Assembly (NCBI GenBank): GCA_002451065.1
Contig: DKBC01000238.1
Span: 1 to 11,567 of the forward strand
Direction of reading: 5' to 3'
DNA: 11,567 nucleotides
From: Betaproteobacteria bacterium UBA6910
Lineage (GTDB): Bacteria; Pseudomonadota; Gammaproteobacteria; Burkholderiales; UBA6910
Shown here piece by piece: positions 1 through 6,539 of this stretch; the stretch's first letter is position 1, and every line of letters starts with the position of its first letter. The notes beneath the pieces are model-generated. The model saw only the letters and a program-made list of their open reading frames with translations. It ran no database searches and was not told the DNA's origin. Position numbers and translations under genes: made by a program.

Positions 1-986
1 GTCTTGCCGCTGCCGGTGGGACCCGTGACCAGCACCATGCCGCTGATCCGACCGATGATCTCCCGGTAGCGGGCCAGCATGTCCCGCGGCATGCCCAACC
101 GGTCCAGGCTGATGGCCGCCCCGCGGTGCGTTAGCAGGCGCATCACCATGGATTCCCCGTGCTGGGTCGGCATCGCCGAAATGCGCACGTCCACCGGCTC
201 TTCCCGCACCCGCACGTTGAACCGTCCGTCCTGGGGCAGGCGCTTTTCGGAGATGTCGAGGCCGGACATGAGCTTCAGGCGCTGGGCAAGCGCGGGACCC
301 ACTGTTGCGTCGGTTTCCGCCTGAGCATGCAGCACGCCGTCGATGCGGAATCGGATCTTAAGTTTCGTTTCCTGGGGCTCGATATGGATGTCCGAGGCCG
401 ACGCCTGGATCGCGTCCTCGAACAGGGACTGGATCAATCGGACAACCGGCGCGTCCTCCGCCCCGACCACCACGCCGGGCGCCGCGAAATCCACCTTGAT
501 GTCGCGGAGGTCGGCCTCCAGGGCGCGGGCCAGTCCGGAGATCTCCTCGGTGCGCCGGAACACGCGGTCGACCACTTCCAGCAGCTGGGTCTCGGTAACC
601 ACCGCGGTTTCGATCTTGGTCTTGAGCAGGCGTCCCAGTTCGTCAAAGGCAAAAAGGTCAGTGGGGTCCGCCATTCCCACCAGCATGGTGCTCCCGCGGT
701 CCTCCAGTACGATGGCCTGCAATCGCCGCGCCTGGCCTTCCGTGAGCTTGCGCGCCAACTCCGGACGGATGGTGCGCTGGCGAAGGTTGACGAAAGGCAT
801 CCCGAACTGGTGCGCCAGGGCTTCGGAAAGCTTGTCCTCGGACAAGAAGCCGTTCTCGATCAACAGTCGGCCGAGGCGCCGCCCGGTCCGTTTCTGTTGC
901 TCGAGCACGGTTTGAAGCTGCTCCCGGGAGATGACCTTCTCTCCCACCAGCAACTCCCCGATGCGCAATTTCTCCGGCCGTGCCAT
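1..986 (-). CDS. GspE/PilB-superfamily pilus/secretion motor ATPase, MshE-like (3' end cut by window edge)
   Basis: Hexameric cytoplasmic ATPase expected to drive pilin assembly in a type IV pilus (MSHA-like) or type II secretion machine. The 328 visible residues begin MARPEKLRIGELL. Residues 8-31 and 37-60 form two tandem MshEN-type repeats (RIGELL…L..VLEQQ and RLGRLLIENG…L..ALAHQ), the pattern that binds cyclic di-GMP in MshE. Next come the GMADP segment, a linker with RRTEEISGLA and the N2 domain with ASDIHIEP and RLPQDGRFNVRVR. The window ends at GPTGSGK, the Walker A motif, so Walker B and the C-terminal zinc motif lie outside. The ATG has AGGA 4 nt upstream. The linker and N2 wording resemble MshE more than GspE or classical PilB, but partners are outside the window, so the pilus type is inferred. 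It is downstream of the archaic pilus operon on the same strand but separated by a terminator-like hairpin. Confidence 0.92.
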   Translation of the reverse strand, partial: MARPEKLRIGELLVGEKVISREQLQTVLEQQKRTGRRLGRLLIENGFLSEDKLSEALAHQFGMPFVNLRQRTIRPELARKLTEGQARRLQAIVLEDRGSTMLVGMADPTDLFAFDELGRLLKTKIETAVVTETQLLEVVDRVFRRTEEISGLARALEADLRDIKVDFAAPGVVVGAEDAPVVRLIQSLFEDAIQASASDIHIEPQETKLKIRFRIDGVLHAQAETDATVGPALAQRLKLMSGLDISEKRLPQDGRFNVRVREEPVDVRISAMPTQHGESMVMRLLTHRGAAISLDRLGMPRDMLARYREIIGRISGMVLVTGPTGSGK

Positions 987-1052
987 GGTTTCCTGGAGTC
1001 CGATTTTATTGACAGATCACCTTAGAAAAACCATCCATATGTTTGAAACAAA

Positions 1053-1075
1053 AAGTATACCTTTTCGGCATACTT
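1053..1075 (-). terminator. Hairpin terminator after the pilus operon
   Basis: On the minus strand AAGTATGCC and GGTATACTT form a 9-bp stem with one G-U pair around a GAAAA loop. It is followed directly by TTTGTTTC. It lies about 80 nt past the stop of the tip-subunit gene and before the ATPase gene. This fits a rho-independent terminator, although the stem is AT-rich and the near-symmetric repeat could also be an operator for the ATPase gene. Confidence 0.55.
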
Positions 1076-1152
1076 GACAAGAACATCTGCCCGACAGGCT
1101 CCCCGGGCGCCGCCAGGGCCGCGGGGCGGGTCGAGCTCAATGCCGCCGAGAA

Positions 1153-1674
1153 TCAGAAGCTCACGGTGACCCGTATGACATCCGTGTAGTTGCCCGGCTC
1201 CACGTCTTGCAGCGGATAAATGCGGGCGTAAAGGGGAAACGTCAGCTCCGTGGTGGATCCGACCGGAAGGTCGAGAGTCTGGGCCGCGGTGTTGATCCCG
1301 GGAGACTCGCCCCAGACCACGGTAAGCGCGGGATCGACGTAGATGTTGTAATCCAGGGTCGAGCGCCCGAGATGAGAGCGCATGCGACGGATGTTTACGA
1401 CGTTGGTGTGGGAACTTGGGCCCATGGCCATCCGCACCACGCTCTGGGAGCGCCGGCCCACGCTGCGGCAGATCACGGTGATATTGGTGGACACGATGCG
1501 CGGCGCCTGGTCCATGACGCTGTAGACCCCGAAATCGATGTCCCCGCCCTGGGCCACGCACAGCAGCTCGGCACCGGCGCCGTTGGCGGACAGCGCCAGC
1601 GCCGCCGCCAGGGCGGTCCTACTCAAGCAGGTCACAGGCAACGATCTCGCCCAACTCGACAATGGTCTGGTCAC
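1153..1674 (-). CDS. SCPU-domain (spore coat U / Csu family) pilus subunit, probable tip subunit
   Basis: Secreted fimbrial subunit of the archaic chaperone–usher (Csu/sigma) type. The SCPU fold is recognisable from IDFGVYS near the start, an ITVICR strand, RRM, the central LDYNIYVDPALTVVWG and the C-terminal GNYTDVIRVTVSF. Cysteines at residues 39 and 69 are placed for the usual disulfide. A signal peptide ends at …NGAGA|ELLC. The mature chain therefore reaches its first cysteine at residue 4, leaving no room for an N-terminal donor strand; the major pilin has about 16 residues there. A subunit that can accept but not donate a strand should sit at the fibre tip. It is a single domain, unlike the two-domain tip adhesin CsuE. 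The start is uncertain: the GTG used here overlaps the usher gene by 56 bases. A second in-frame GTG at 1635 gives a compact 22-residue signal peptide and may be the real start. It is the last gene of the operon. Confidence 0.88.
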   Translation of the reverse strand: MTRPLSSWARSLPVTCLSRTALAAALALSANGAGAELLCVAQGGDIDFGVYSVMDQAPRIVSTNITVICRSVGRRSQSVVRMAMGPSSHTNVVNIRRMRSHLGRSTLDYNIYVDPALTVVWGESPGINTAAQTLDLPVGSTTELTFPLYARIYPLQDVEPGNYTDVIRVTVSF

Positions 1675-4237
1675 TATCCGGAACCGTTATCTGGAATCGG
1701 CAGATTTTACCCGGAACTCTCGCGCTTGCCTCATAGGTTCCGGGCTCGAGATTTTCCAGATAGAACTCGCCGCCGGTTCCGGTGAAAAACTCCTGCCTCA
1801 CGCCCTTGGCCACCAGGCCAATCACGCGAAACTCGATGGGCCTGCGCCCTTGGGCCGTCACCGACCACAGCGAGCCCGCCAGGCCCTGGATGCGGCGCAC
1901 CTTGAAATCCAGCAGCGCGCCGCTGCGGAACGAAGGCGACACCTTCTGCAGCACGGAGCCGATTTCGTAATCGAGGGGAATGTCCTTGTCGTTGATCGAT
2001 ATCTGGCTGTTGACATAGGACGTGAGGCTGGGCACGAACGCCACCCCGCCGCCGTTGGTGGTGCCGATAAAGGTGTTGTTGCTATAGACGCGCACGTCCT
2101 CGACCGGAGGCGTAATGCGCACCACGCTGAAGCTGTCCGCGATGGGACGGGAGGCGAAGACATAGCCGCCGGCGTAAGCCAGCCCGCCCGCGACCGCGGC
2201 GGTATAGCTGCCACTGCCCGACCCGCCGCTGACATTGCGCTGCGCCGCCACCGAAAACTCCGCGTAGCGGGTGTTGGCCTGGGCGAATATCGAAGCGATA
2301 TCGGTATCCGCGGAATCGGCGCGGATGGTGTCGTAGGCCAGCGTGTAGCCGTACCCCTGCCCGACGGGGAGGGTGCGCTGGAATTGGGCGCGGGCGGAAT
2401 GGCGGTCGCTCCCGGCGCTCTGAAAATTGAGGGAAGCGGTATGGATCGGATCAAGAAGGTAGAGCAGGCCCACGAACACTTCCGTTTCGCTCACCGGACC
2501 CTGGCGGCGAACCGCGGTCATGAAGACGTTGACCCGATCGAACAGCAGATTGGAATACCGGGCCACGTAGCGATCCTCGGCGGGCGCGTCAAAGCGCTCG
2601 ATCCTCCCCACCCCGACGCCGAAACTGCCCCAGCGGGGCACCCCCAGGTCGCCCCCGAGAAACGCATCGAGCCGCGGCCGGAAATTCGGGACCCCGTCCA
2701 CCAGGGTTTGGTCGGCAGGAGTGTAGTAGTCCCGGGAGAATCCGCGCAGAAAGCCCTGAATGCTCCAGCGCAGGGTCTGGAAGGAATAGTTGACGAACCC
2801 GGCGTAGCCCTCTCCCAGTCGGCGCTGGCGGCTTGCGGAAGCTCCCGCCGAGATCAGCCCGTAGCGGTTGCTGCGATAGGTCGCGAGAGGCCCCAGGTTG
2901 AACCCGTCATCGTCCGCCTCGCCGCGAAATCCGGCGTTGAACTGATCGCTCCAACCATAGACATGGTAGGCGGAACCCACGGCTCCGCTGTAATCGTTGC
3001 TCGTCAGGCCGAAGTCCCGGCGCCGGATTCCCAGGCTGTAGCTGTATTGGTGCAGGCCTTCGGCCAGCACGGCGTCGGTGAAATAATACGGCTGGCTCAG
3101 CCGCGACTCGCGCCCGAACGCATCCTTGACCACGATGTCCACGTCCCGAACCCCGCCCGCATAAGTGATGTCCTGCAGCTGGAACTCGCCGGGGGCTACC
3201 GCTTTTCTGACGGTGGGTATGCCCCCGATGCTCACCTCGACTTCGGATGGCAGCGCCGCCACGCCGCTGAACGAGAACGTCGGGTATTTGATGAAATAGG
3301 GCGTGATCCGGTACTCCTTGGATAAGCTGATTCCCCCGAAGTTAACCAAGGACCCCAGCTCCCCGGAAAATGTCAGGGAGTCGCCCACAATCAGGCGCTG
3401 GGCTGTTTCCCGGCTGTCGCGGACCAGTTGGGTGTTAAGTCGCGTTCCCTTCCCGGTGGAGCCGATGCCGCGATACAGATGCTGGTTCTGAAACACCCAG
3501 TCCCCGAGCCGTACCCCGAATTCGGTGGCGGCCGAATACAGCAGGTCACCGGCTCCCTCCCGTTTGGTCACGTCAAAGCGGTAGTTGAGAAAACCGCTGT
3601 TCTCCTCCGGGATGAGCACGTCCCGTTCCTGCTCCGGGGGCCGGAAGCTGAAGCTTTCTTCCGGCAGCAGGCCCGGCGCCACGGTAACCAGGAGTTCAAG
3701 CTTGGCCGCATCCAGCCGGACCTCCTCCGCCAACGAGCGCAACGAGATCCATTCCTCGCCTTCGATGTTCTCCCGGCGGGCTTTCCCCGTTTTTACCCCC
3801 AGAGCGTCCAGGTCCCCGCGCGGCAGCAGGAAATCGCCGTCCGGCAACGCCAATGCAGGGAACTCGCCCCGTTTCACGCCGTTGAGCACGAGAAGGACGA
3901 TCATCTCCGTGCGCTTTTCGACGGCCGCCTCCCCGCCTTCCGGGGGCCGCAAGGCCGCTTCCGGCATCTGTGCCAGGCGCAGCCTCCGTGCAGATTCCCT
4001 GGCCGGGGAAGCGCCGCTTGCTGAGGCCTCGGGCCCGGGAGGTTGCAGCGCACGCTCGGCATGCGGCCGGAGGGTGGCGCGGCTTTCCTCGAACGGCCCT
4101 GCCTCATGGGACGAGGCGCCGTTGGCGCTGGCGAGAGCGGCCAAGGTCGCTGCGGCAACCACTGTGGCCCGTGTTGCATGCCTCCCTATGCGTCCCGGGC
4201 TGCGGTCCAGCCGGCTCTGAGAGGAACGCTTCCCCAC
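1619..4237 (-). CDS. Outer-membrane fimbrial usher, Csu/archaic type
   Basis: FimD/CsuD-family outer-membrane pore that takes chaperone–subunit complexes and polymerises the pilus. It has 872 residues, normal or slightly long for an archaic usher. A signal peptide ends near residue 41 (TLAALASANGA). Residues 42-110 are a low-complexity Pro/Ala/Glu/Arg-rich stretch not expected in this family. The usher N-terminal domain starts around 112 (MIVLLVLNGVKRGEF) and ends near 200. The 24-strand barrel follows (FLNYRFDV, DSLTFSGELG, FGRESRLSQPYYF), with a plug region inside it. The C-terminal domain has the typical GEFYLENLEPGTYEA and IVELGEIVACDL. The start is a GTG with GAGG only 3 nt upstream, so the exact start is not secure. 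It begins 13 bp after the chaperone stop, and its 3' end overlaps the next subunit gene, indicating translational coupling. Confidence 0.95.
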   Translation of the reverse strand: MGKRSSQSRLDRSPGRIGRHATRATVVAAATLAALASANGASSHEAGPFEESRATLRPHAERALQPPGPEASASGASPARESARRLRLAQMPEAALRPPEGGEAAVEKRTEMIVLLVLNGVKRGEFPALALPDGDFLLPRGDLDALGVKTGKARRENIEGEEWISLRSLAEEVRLDAAKLELLVTVAPGLLPEESFSFRPPEQERDVLIPEENSGFLNYRFDVTKREGAGDLLYSAATEFGVRLGDWVFQNQHLYRGIGSTGKGTRLNTQLVRDSRETAQRLIVGDSLTFSGELGSLVNFGGISLSKEYRITPYFIKYPTFSFSGVAALPSEVEVSIGGIPTVRKAVAPGEFQLQDITYAGGVRDVDIVVKDAFGRESRLSQPYYFTDAVLAEGLHQYSYSLGIRRRDFGLTSNDYSGAVGSAYHVYGWSDQFNAGFRGEADDDGFNLGPLATYRSNRYGLISAGASASRQRRLGEGYAGFVNYSFQTLRWSIQGFLRGFSRDYYTPADQTLVDGVPNFRPRLDAFLGGDLGVPRWGSFGVGVGRIERFDAPAEDRYVARYSNLLFDRVNVFMTAVRRQGPVSETEVFVGLLYLLDPIHTASLNFQSAGSDRHSARAQFQRTLPVGQGYGYTLAYDTIRADSADTDIASIFAQANTRYAEFSVAAQRNVSGGSGSGSYTAAVAGGLAYAGGYVFASRPIADSFSVVRITPPVEDVRVYSNNTFIGTTNGGGVAFVPSLTSYVNSQISINDKDIPLDYEIGSVLQKVSPSFRSGALLDFKVRRIQGLAGSLWSVTAQGRRPIEFRVIGLVAKGVRQEFFTGTGGEFYLENLEPGTYEASARVPGKICRFQITVPDSDQTIVELGEIVACDLLE

Positions 4238-4250
4238 GGCCCTCGGGACG

Positions 4251-5000
4251 CTAATTGCACGCGGCGGGTGCCACTTCCACCTTGCGCTTGAGGACGAGCT
4301 TGTCGGTGATCACCTCAAGATCCGCGGCACCCAGGGTTCGGCAAGCCTCTTCGGGAATCTGCAATGCGTATTCCCGGGACACTCCAGGCATCAAATACCA
4401 GCCGGAGCCGTCCTGGAGGATTTTCTCTCCAGCGATGGCCAGCATCCTGGACAAGAGCAGCGTCTCGTTGCCGATGTTTCTAACCCGGAACCGCAACGCG
4501 CCCTTGGACACCGAGACGTCTTCGAGTTCCGCCGCCGGCTGCGGCTTCGCCGGGGCAACAAACAGCGGTATCGAAAACTGGAAGCGCATCTGGATCTCGA
4601 GCTTCGGCACCGCCTTGTCGGTCGCCGGCGGAAGCTCTTCAACGATGAGGCGGTAGGTCTTTTCCTTCTCCTCAAGGGTCGTCCCCCGCAGGCCTACCCG
4701 CAGGATGCGCTTGCTCTCCGCCTCCACCGTGGTCACCCGCGGGAAGAAGATGAGGTCACCGCTGTCTTCCGTGACATCCTTCCCGTCGGCATCCTGGGTC
4801 CAGCGCACCAGCCGCACCTGGAAATTCAAAGGAGCCTTGCCGTCGTTGGCGAGGGTCAGGACCCCGGTGCGGGCCCGGGCGTCGAAATCGAGCCTGGTCG
4901 GTGTGATGTAAAACCCTCCCACCTGGGCATGAACGACCGTCGCACCCGCCCAGAGTCCGGCCATCCACAGCCATCTCGCCCATGTCGTCACATGCTTCAT
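4251..5000 (-). CDS. Periplasmic fimbrial chaperone, Csu/archaic type
   Basis: PapD-superfamily (CsuC-like) chaperone that folds SCPU subunits in the periplasm by donor-strand complementation and delivers them to the usher. It has 249 residues from the ATG chosen here, which gives a clean signal peptide ending TVVHA|QVGG. An in-frame start further upstream would add 28 residues that look like non-coding sequence. Domain 1 shows FYITPTRLDF, LTLANDGKAPLNFQVRLVRW, FFPRVTTVEAESKRILRVGL with the family's conserved arginine, and YRLIVEELPP. Domain 2 shows FQFSIPLFVAP, LRFRVRNIGNE and a C-terminal pair of cysteines (EEAC…AACN). It is the second gene of the operon, about 180 bp after the pilin gene with a hairpin terminator between, so it should be expressed at a lower level than the pilin. 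Confidence 0.94.
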   Translation of the reverse strand: MKHVTTWARWLWMAGLWAGATVVHAQVGGFYITPTRLDFDARARTGVLTLANDGKAPLNFQVRLVRWTQDADGKDVTEDSGDLIFFPRVTTVEAESKRILRVGLRGTTLEEKEKTYRLIVEELPPATDKAVPKLEIQMRFQFSIPLFVAPAKPQPAAELEDVSVSKGALRFRVRNIGNETLLLSRMLAIAGEKILQDGSGWYLMPGVSREYALQIPEEACRTLGAADLEVITDKLVLKRKVEVAPAACN

Positions 5001-5097
5001 GCCCCTGTTCTTTCCTTCAGCCGAAATCGGATCCCCCCGTCTGGGCCGTGATGTTAGCACGAGCCATCCGGGAGCCCTTTGCATTTCCGCGCACTAG

Positions 5098-5135
5098 AAA
5101 AAGAAGGGCGGCTTGCGCCGCCCAGCTTTCTTCTT
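5098..5135 (-). terminator. Hairpin terminator/attenuator between major pilin and chaperone genes
   Basis: A perfect 7-bp GC stem (GGGCGGC / GCCGCCC) with a 4-nt loop lies at 5106-5123. On the minus strand it is followed by TTCTTTTTC. The opposite side is also pyrimidine/purine biased, so it could work in both directions. Placed just after the pilin stop and before the chaperone, it would let most transcripts end after the abundant pilin and allow limited read-through into chaperone, usher and tip genes. Confidence 0.8.
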
Positions 5136-5182
5136 ATTATGTCTTTGAGCGCTTCTGCGTCGCCCTTCCTGGAAAGCCTCGG

Positions 5183-5689
5183 TCAGTAGGTCACCGTCAC
5201 CGTAATGACGTCGGTGTAGTCCAGCCCCGCTCCGGTGGACGCCGCGTCCACCAGGTTGGCCACCGCGATGGAGCCGTCGATCTTCACTTGCTTCTCCTGG
5301 GGCGCGCCGATTCCCGCACCGGTCTGGCCCGCGCCCGCTCCGGTCACCGTCCGGGAGTACTGAATGCTGTTGGTGCCGCCGGCATCCTTCAGGAACGAGT
5401 TGCCGCCGGAATCGTTGCCTCCGGCGACCGTCACCGAGTAGGCAATATTCTTGCTGCAGTTGTAGAACACCGTCGCCGTCGCCGTGGGGTCCACCGCAAC
5501 GGTGGTGGTATCCACGGTACCGAAATTGAGTTCGGTGCTAGAGGTCGAGTGCTTGTCGAACACGCAGGAACCCTGAACCTTCACTTTTGCCGTGACATTC
5601 TTGGTGAGATCCACAGCCAGGGCGGAACCCGAAATCGCCAGCATCGCGCTCGCCACCGCGGTCAGTCCAAGTTTGGTGATGCGTTTCAT
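5183..5689 (-). CDS. Major pilin, SCPU-domain (Csu-type) subunit
   Basis: Probable main structural subunit of the archaic chaperone–usher pilus. It has 168 residues. A textbook signal peptide (MKRITKLGLT…SGSALA) is cleaved before VDLTK. Residues 26-41 (VDLTKNVTAKVKVQGS) alternate hydrophobic and polar residues, as a donor strand does. Cys42 and Cys78 should form the SCPU disulfide, and the chain ends YTDVITVTVTY, the usual last beta strand. The middle is rich in Gly, Ala, Thr and Ser. The start is secure: AAAGGAG lies 7 nt before the ATG. It is the first gene of the operon, followed by a strong hairpin and preceded by a sigma-54-type promoter. The gene is single copy; no second pilin such as CsuA or CsuB is present. 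Confidence 0.93.
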   Translation of the reverse strand: MKRITKLGLTAVASAMLAISGSALAVDLTKNVTAKVKVQGSCVFDKHSTSSTELNFGTVDTTTVAVDPTATATVFYNCSKNIAYSVTVAGGNDSGGNSFLKDAGGTNSIQYSRTVTGAGAGQTGAGIGAPQEKQVKIDGSIAVANLVDAASTGAGLDYTDVITVTVTY

Positions 5690-5696
5690 CGTGTAA

Positions 5697-5703
5697 CTCC
5701 TTT
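5697..5703 (-). promoter_or_regulatory. Strong Shine–Dalgarno of the pilin, inside an inverted repeat
   Basis: AAAGGAG lies 7 nt before the pilin ATG, the best ribosome binding site in the window. Its last three bases belong to GAGTTACA (5692-5699), the exact reverse complement of TGTAACTC at 5741-5748. A transcript starting upstream of 5748 could fold and cover this site; one from the predicted sigma-54 start could not. CCAA repeats three times just before the site. Confidence 0.7.
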
Positions 5704-5747
5704 GGTTGGTTGGTTGATCGAGATTCTTGATCTCTTGCCCGAGTTAC

Positions 5748-5763
5748 AGCAGTTTGCGTGCCA
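5748..5763 (-). promoter_or_regulatory. Sigma-54 (RpoN) promoter of the pilus operon
   Basis: The minus strand reads TGGCACGCAAACTGCT. Against the sigma-54 consensus TGGCACG-N4-TTGCW there is a single mismatch (C for the first T of the -12 element). The invariant GG and GC have the correct spacing. Transcription would start near 5737, giving a leader of about 48 nt before the pilin ATG. No good sigma-70 pair is seen upstream of the pilin. Sigma-54 promoters need an enhancer-binding activator; dyads in 5828-5914 are candidate sites. Confidence 0.72.
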
Positions 5764-5992
5764 GCAGTCAGCCGCGTTAATTTTTGTGAAGTCTGCCAAT
5801 TAGGGAGGTTCGCATTGGATGGCTTTGTGATGATCGGCACATCAGGGAGGCATTTCGTGCCGTGGTGGCTGTCAATTTTCCGTCGAAAACGCTTTGGTAT
5901 TGACGCCCAGCGTTAAGATTTGTCGGGTTCTGTCATCATTCGCGGGTGATGTTTCGCACATAAAATCCAAAACACATTGACGGCCGCACCCC
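5764..5992. other. Non-coding divergent intergenic region between pilus operon and trmL
   Basis: No credible gene is seen. The stretch is less GC-rich than its surroundings. It carries several short inverted repeats: TGATG/CATCA at 5828-5844, CGGCAC/GTGCCG at 5835-5862, GTCAAT/ATTGAC at 5871-5904, TTTTC/GAAAA at 5876-5889 and AACGCT/AGCGTT at 5888-5914. These lie roughly 90-175 bp upstream of the predicted sigma-54 start, a usual distance for activator sites. Repeats of 5-6 bp are also expected by chance, so none is proven. The trmL promoter must lie here too; TAAAAT at 5961-5966 is a possible -10 without a convincing -35. Confidence 0.4.
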
Positions 5993-6463
5993 ATGCCTTG
6001 CCTCATCGTCCTCTATGAACCGGAAATCCCGCCCAATGCGGGGAACATCATTCGTCTCTGCGCCAACACCGGGGCCGGAGTGCATTTGGTCGCACCCCTG
6101 GGATTCCGGCTCGACGACCGGCGGCTGCGGCGCGCCGGCATGGACTACGGGGAACTCACACGGTTGACGGTGCACCGAACCTGGGCCGCGTGCCGCGAGG
6201 CCCTCGCGGAGCACCGCCTGTTCGCGGTCACGACCCGGGGCAGGCGCCGCTATGACACCCTGAGCTACCAGAGCGGTGATGGTTTCGTGTTCGGGCCGGA
6301 AAGCCGCGGGCTGCCGGAGGAGCTTTTGGCGGAGTTCGGTGCCGACCGGAGGGTCAGGATTCCCATGGCCGAGGGAAGCCGCAGTCTCAACCTGGCCAAT
6401 GCGGCCGCGGTGATGGTGTACGAGGTATGGCGCCAGCTGGGATTCCCGGGAGCCGCCATGTGA
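5993..6463 (+). CDS. trmL: tRNA (cytidine/uridine-34 2'-O)-methyltransferase TrmL
   Basis: SPOUT-fold enzyme that uses S-adenosylmethionine to 2'-O-methylate the wobble base (C34/U34) of tRNA-Leu isoacceptors; YibK in E. coli. It has 156 residues, the normal length. All three SpoU motifs are visible: PPNAGNIIRLCANTG (residues 13-27, with the conserved Asn and Arg), VFGPESRGLP (99-108) and IPM…SRSLNLANAAAVMVYE (123-144). These together form the trefoil-knot cofactor site. No strong ribosome binding site precedes the ATG. It is transcribed away from the pilus operon and towards gpsA; in E. coli trmL is close to the same gpsA cluster, which supports the assignment. Confidence 0.95.
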   Translation: MPCLIVLYEPEIPPNAGNIIRLCANTGAGVHLVAPLGFRLDDRRLRRAGMDYGELTRLTVHRTWAACREALAEHRLFAVTTRGRRRYDTLSYQSGDGFVFGPESRGLPEELLAEFGADRRVRIPMAEGSRSLNLANAAAVMVYEVWRQLGFPGAAM

Positions 6464-6539
6464 GAATTCCGTCAGGTGCCGAGAGCTCTTTCGCCGACCC
6501 TCCAACATTCTCGCGGCAATGACCGGAGCAGCCTGACGC

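Noticed and set aside
159..1025. Open frame of 288 codons on the plus strand at the left edge
   Set aside because: It is the antisense of the motor ATPase, whose MshEN, ASDIHIEP and Walker A motifs leave no doubt about the coding strand.
1022..1561. Minus-strand frame of 179 codons overlapping the tip-subunit gene
   Set aside because: It is a different frame of the same strand; no signal peptide or domain, while the overlapping SCPU frame is clear.
1538..3325. Open frame of 595 codons on the plus strand opposite the usher gene
   Set aside because: Composition (many Arg, His, Gly, Ala) matches the antisense of GC-rich coding DNA, no domain or signal is recognisable, and the opposite strand carries a full usher.
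5703..5717. Tetranucleotide TTGG repeat in the pilin leader as a phase-variation tract
   Set aside because: Only three to four units and outside the coding and promoter spacer regions; too short to expect frequent slippage.
6470..6538. Inverted repeat CGTCAGG/CCTGACG between the convergent trmL and gpsA genes as a bidirectional terminator
   Set aside because: The 7-bp arms are 55 nt apart and no T-run follows on either strand, so a hairpin terminator is not supported.
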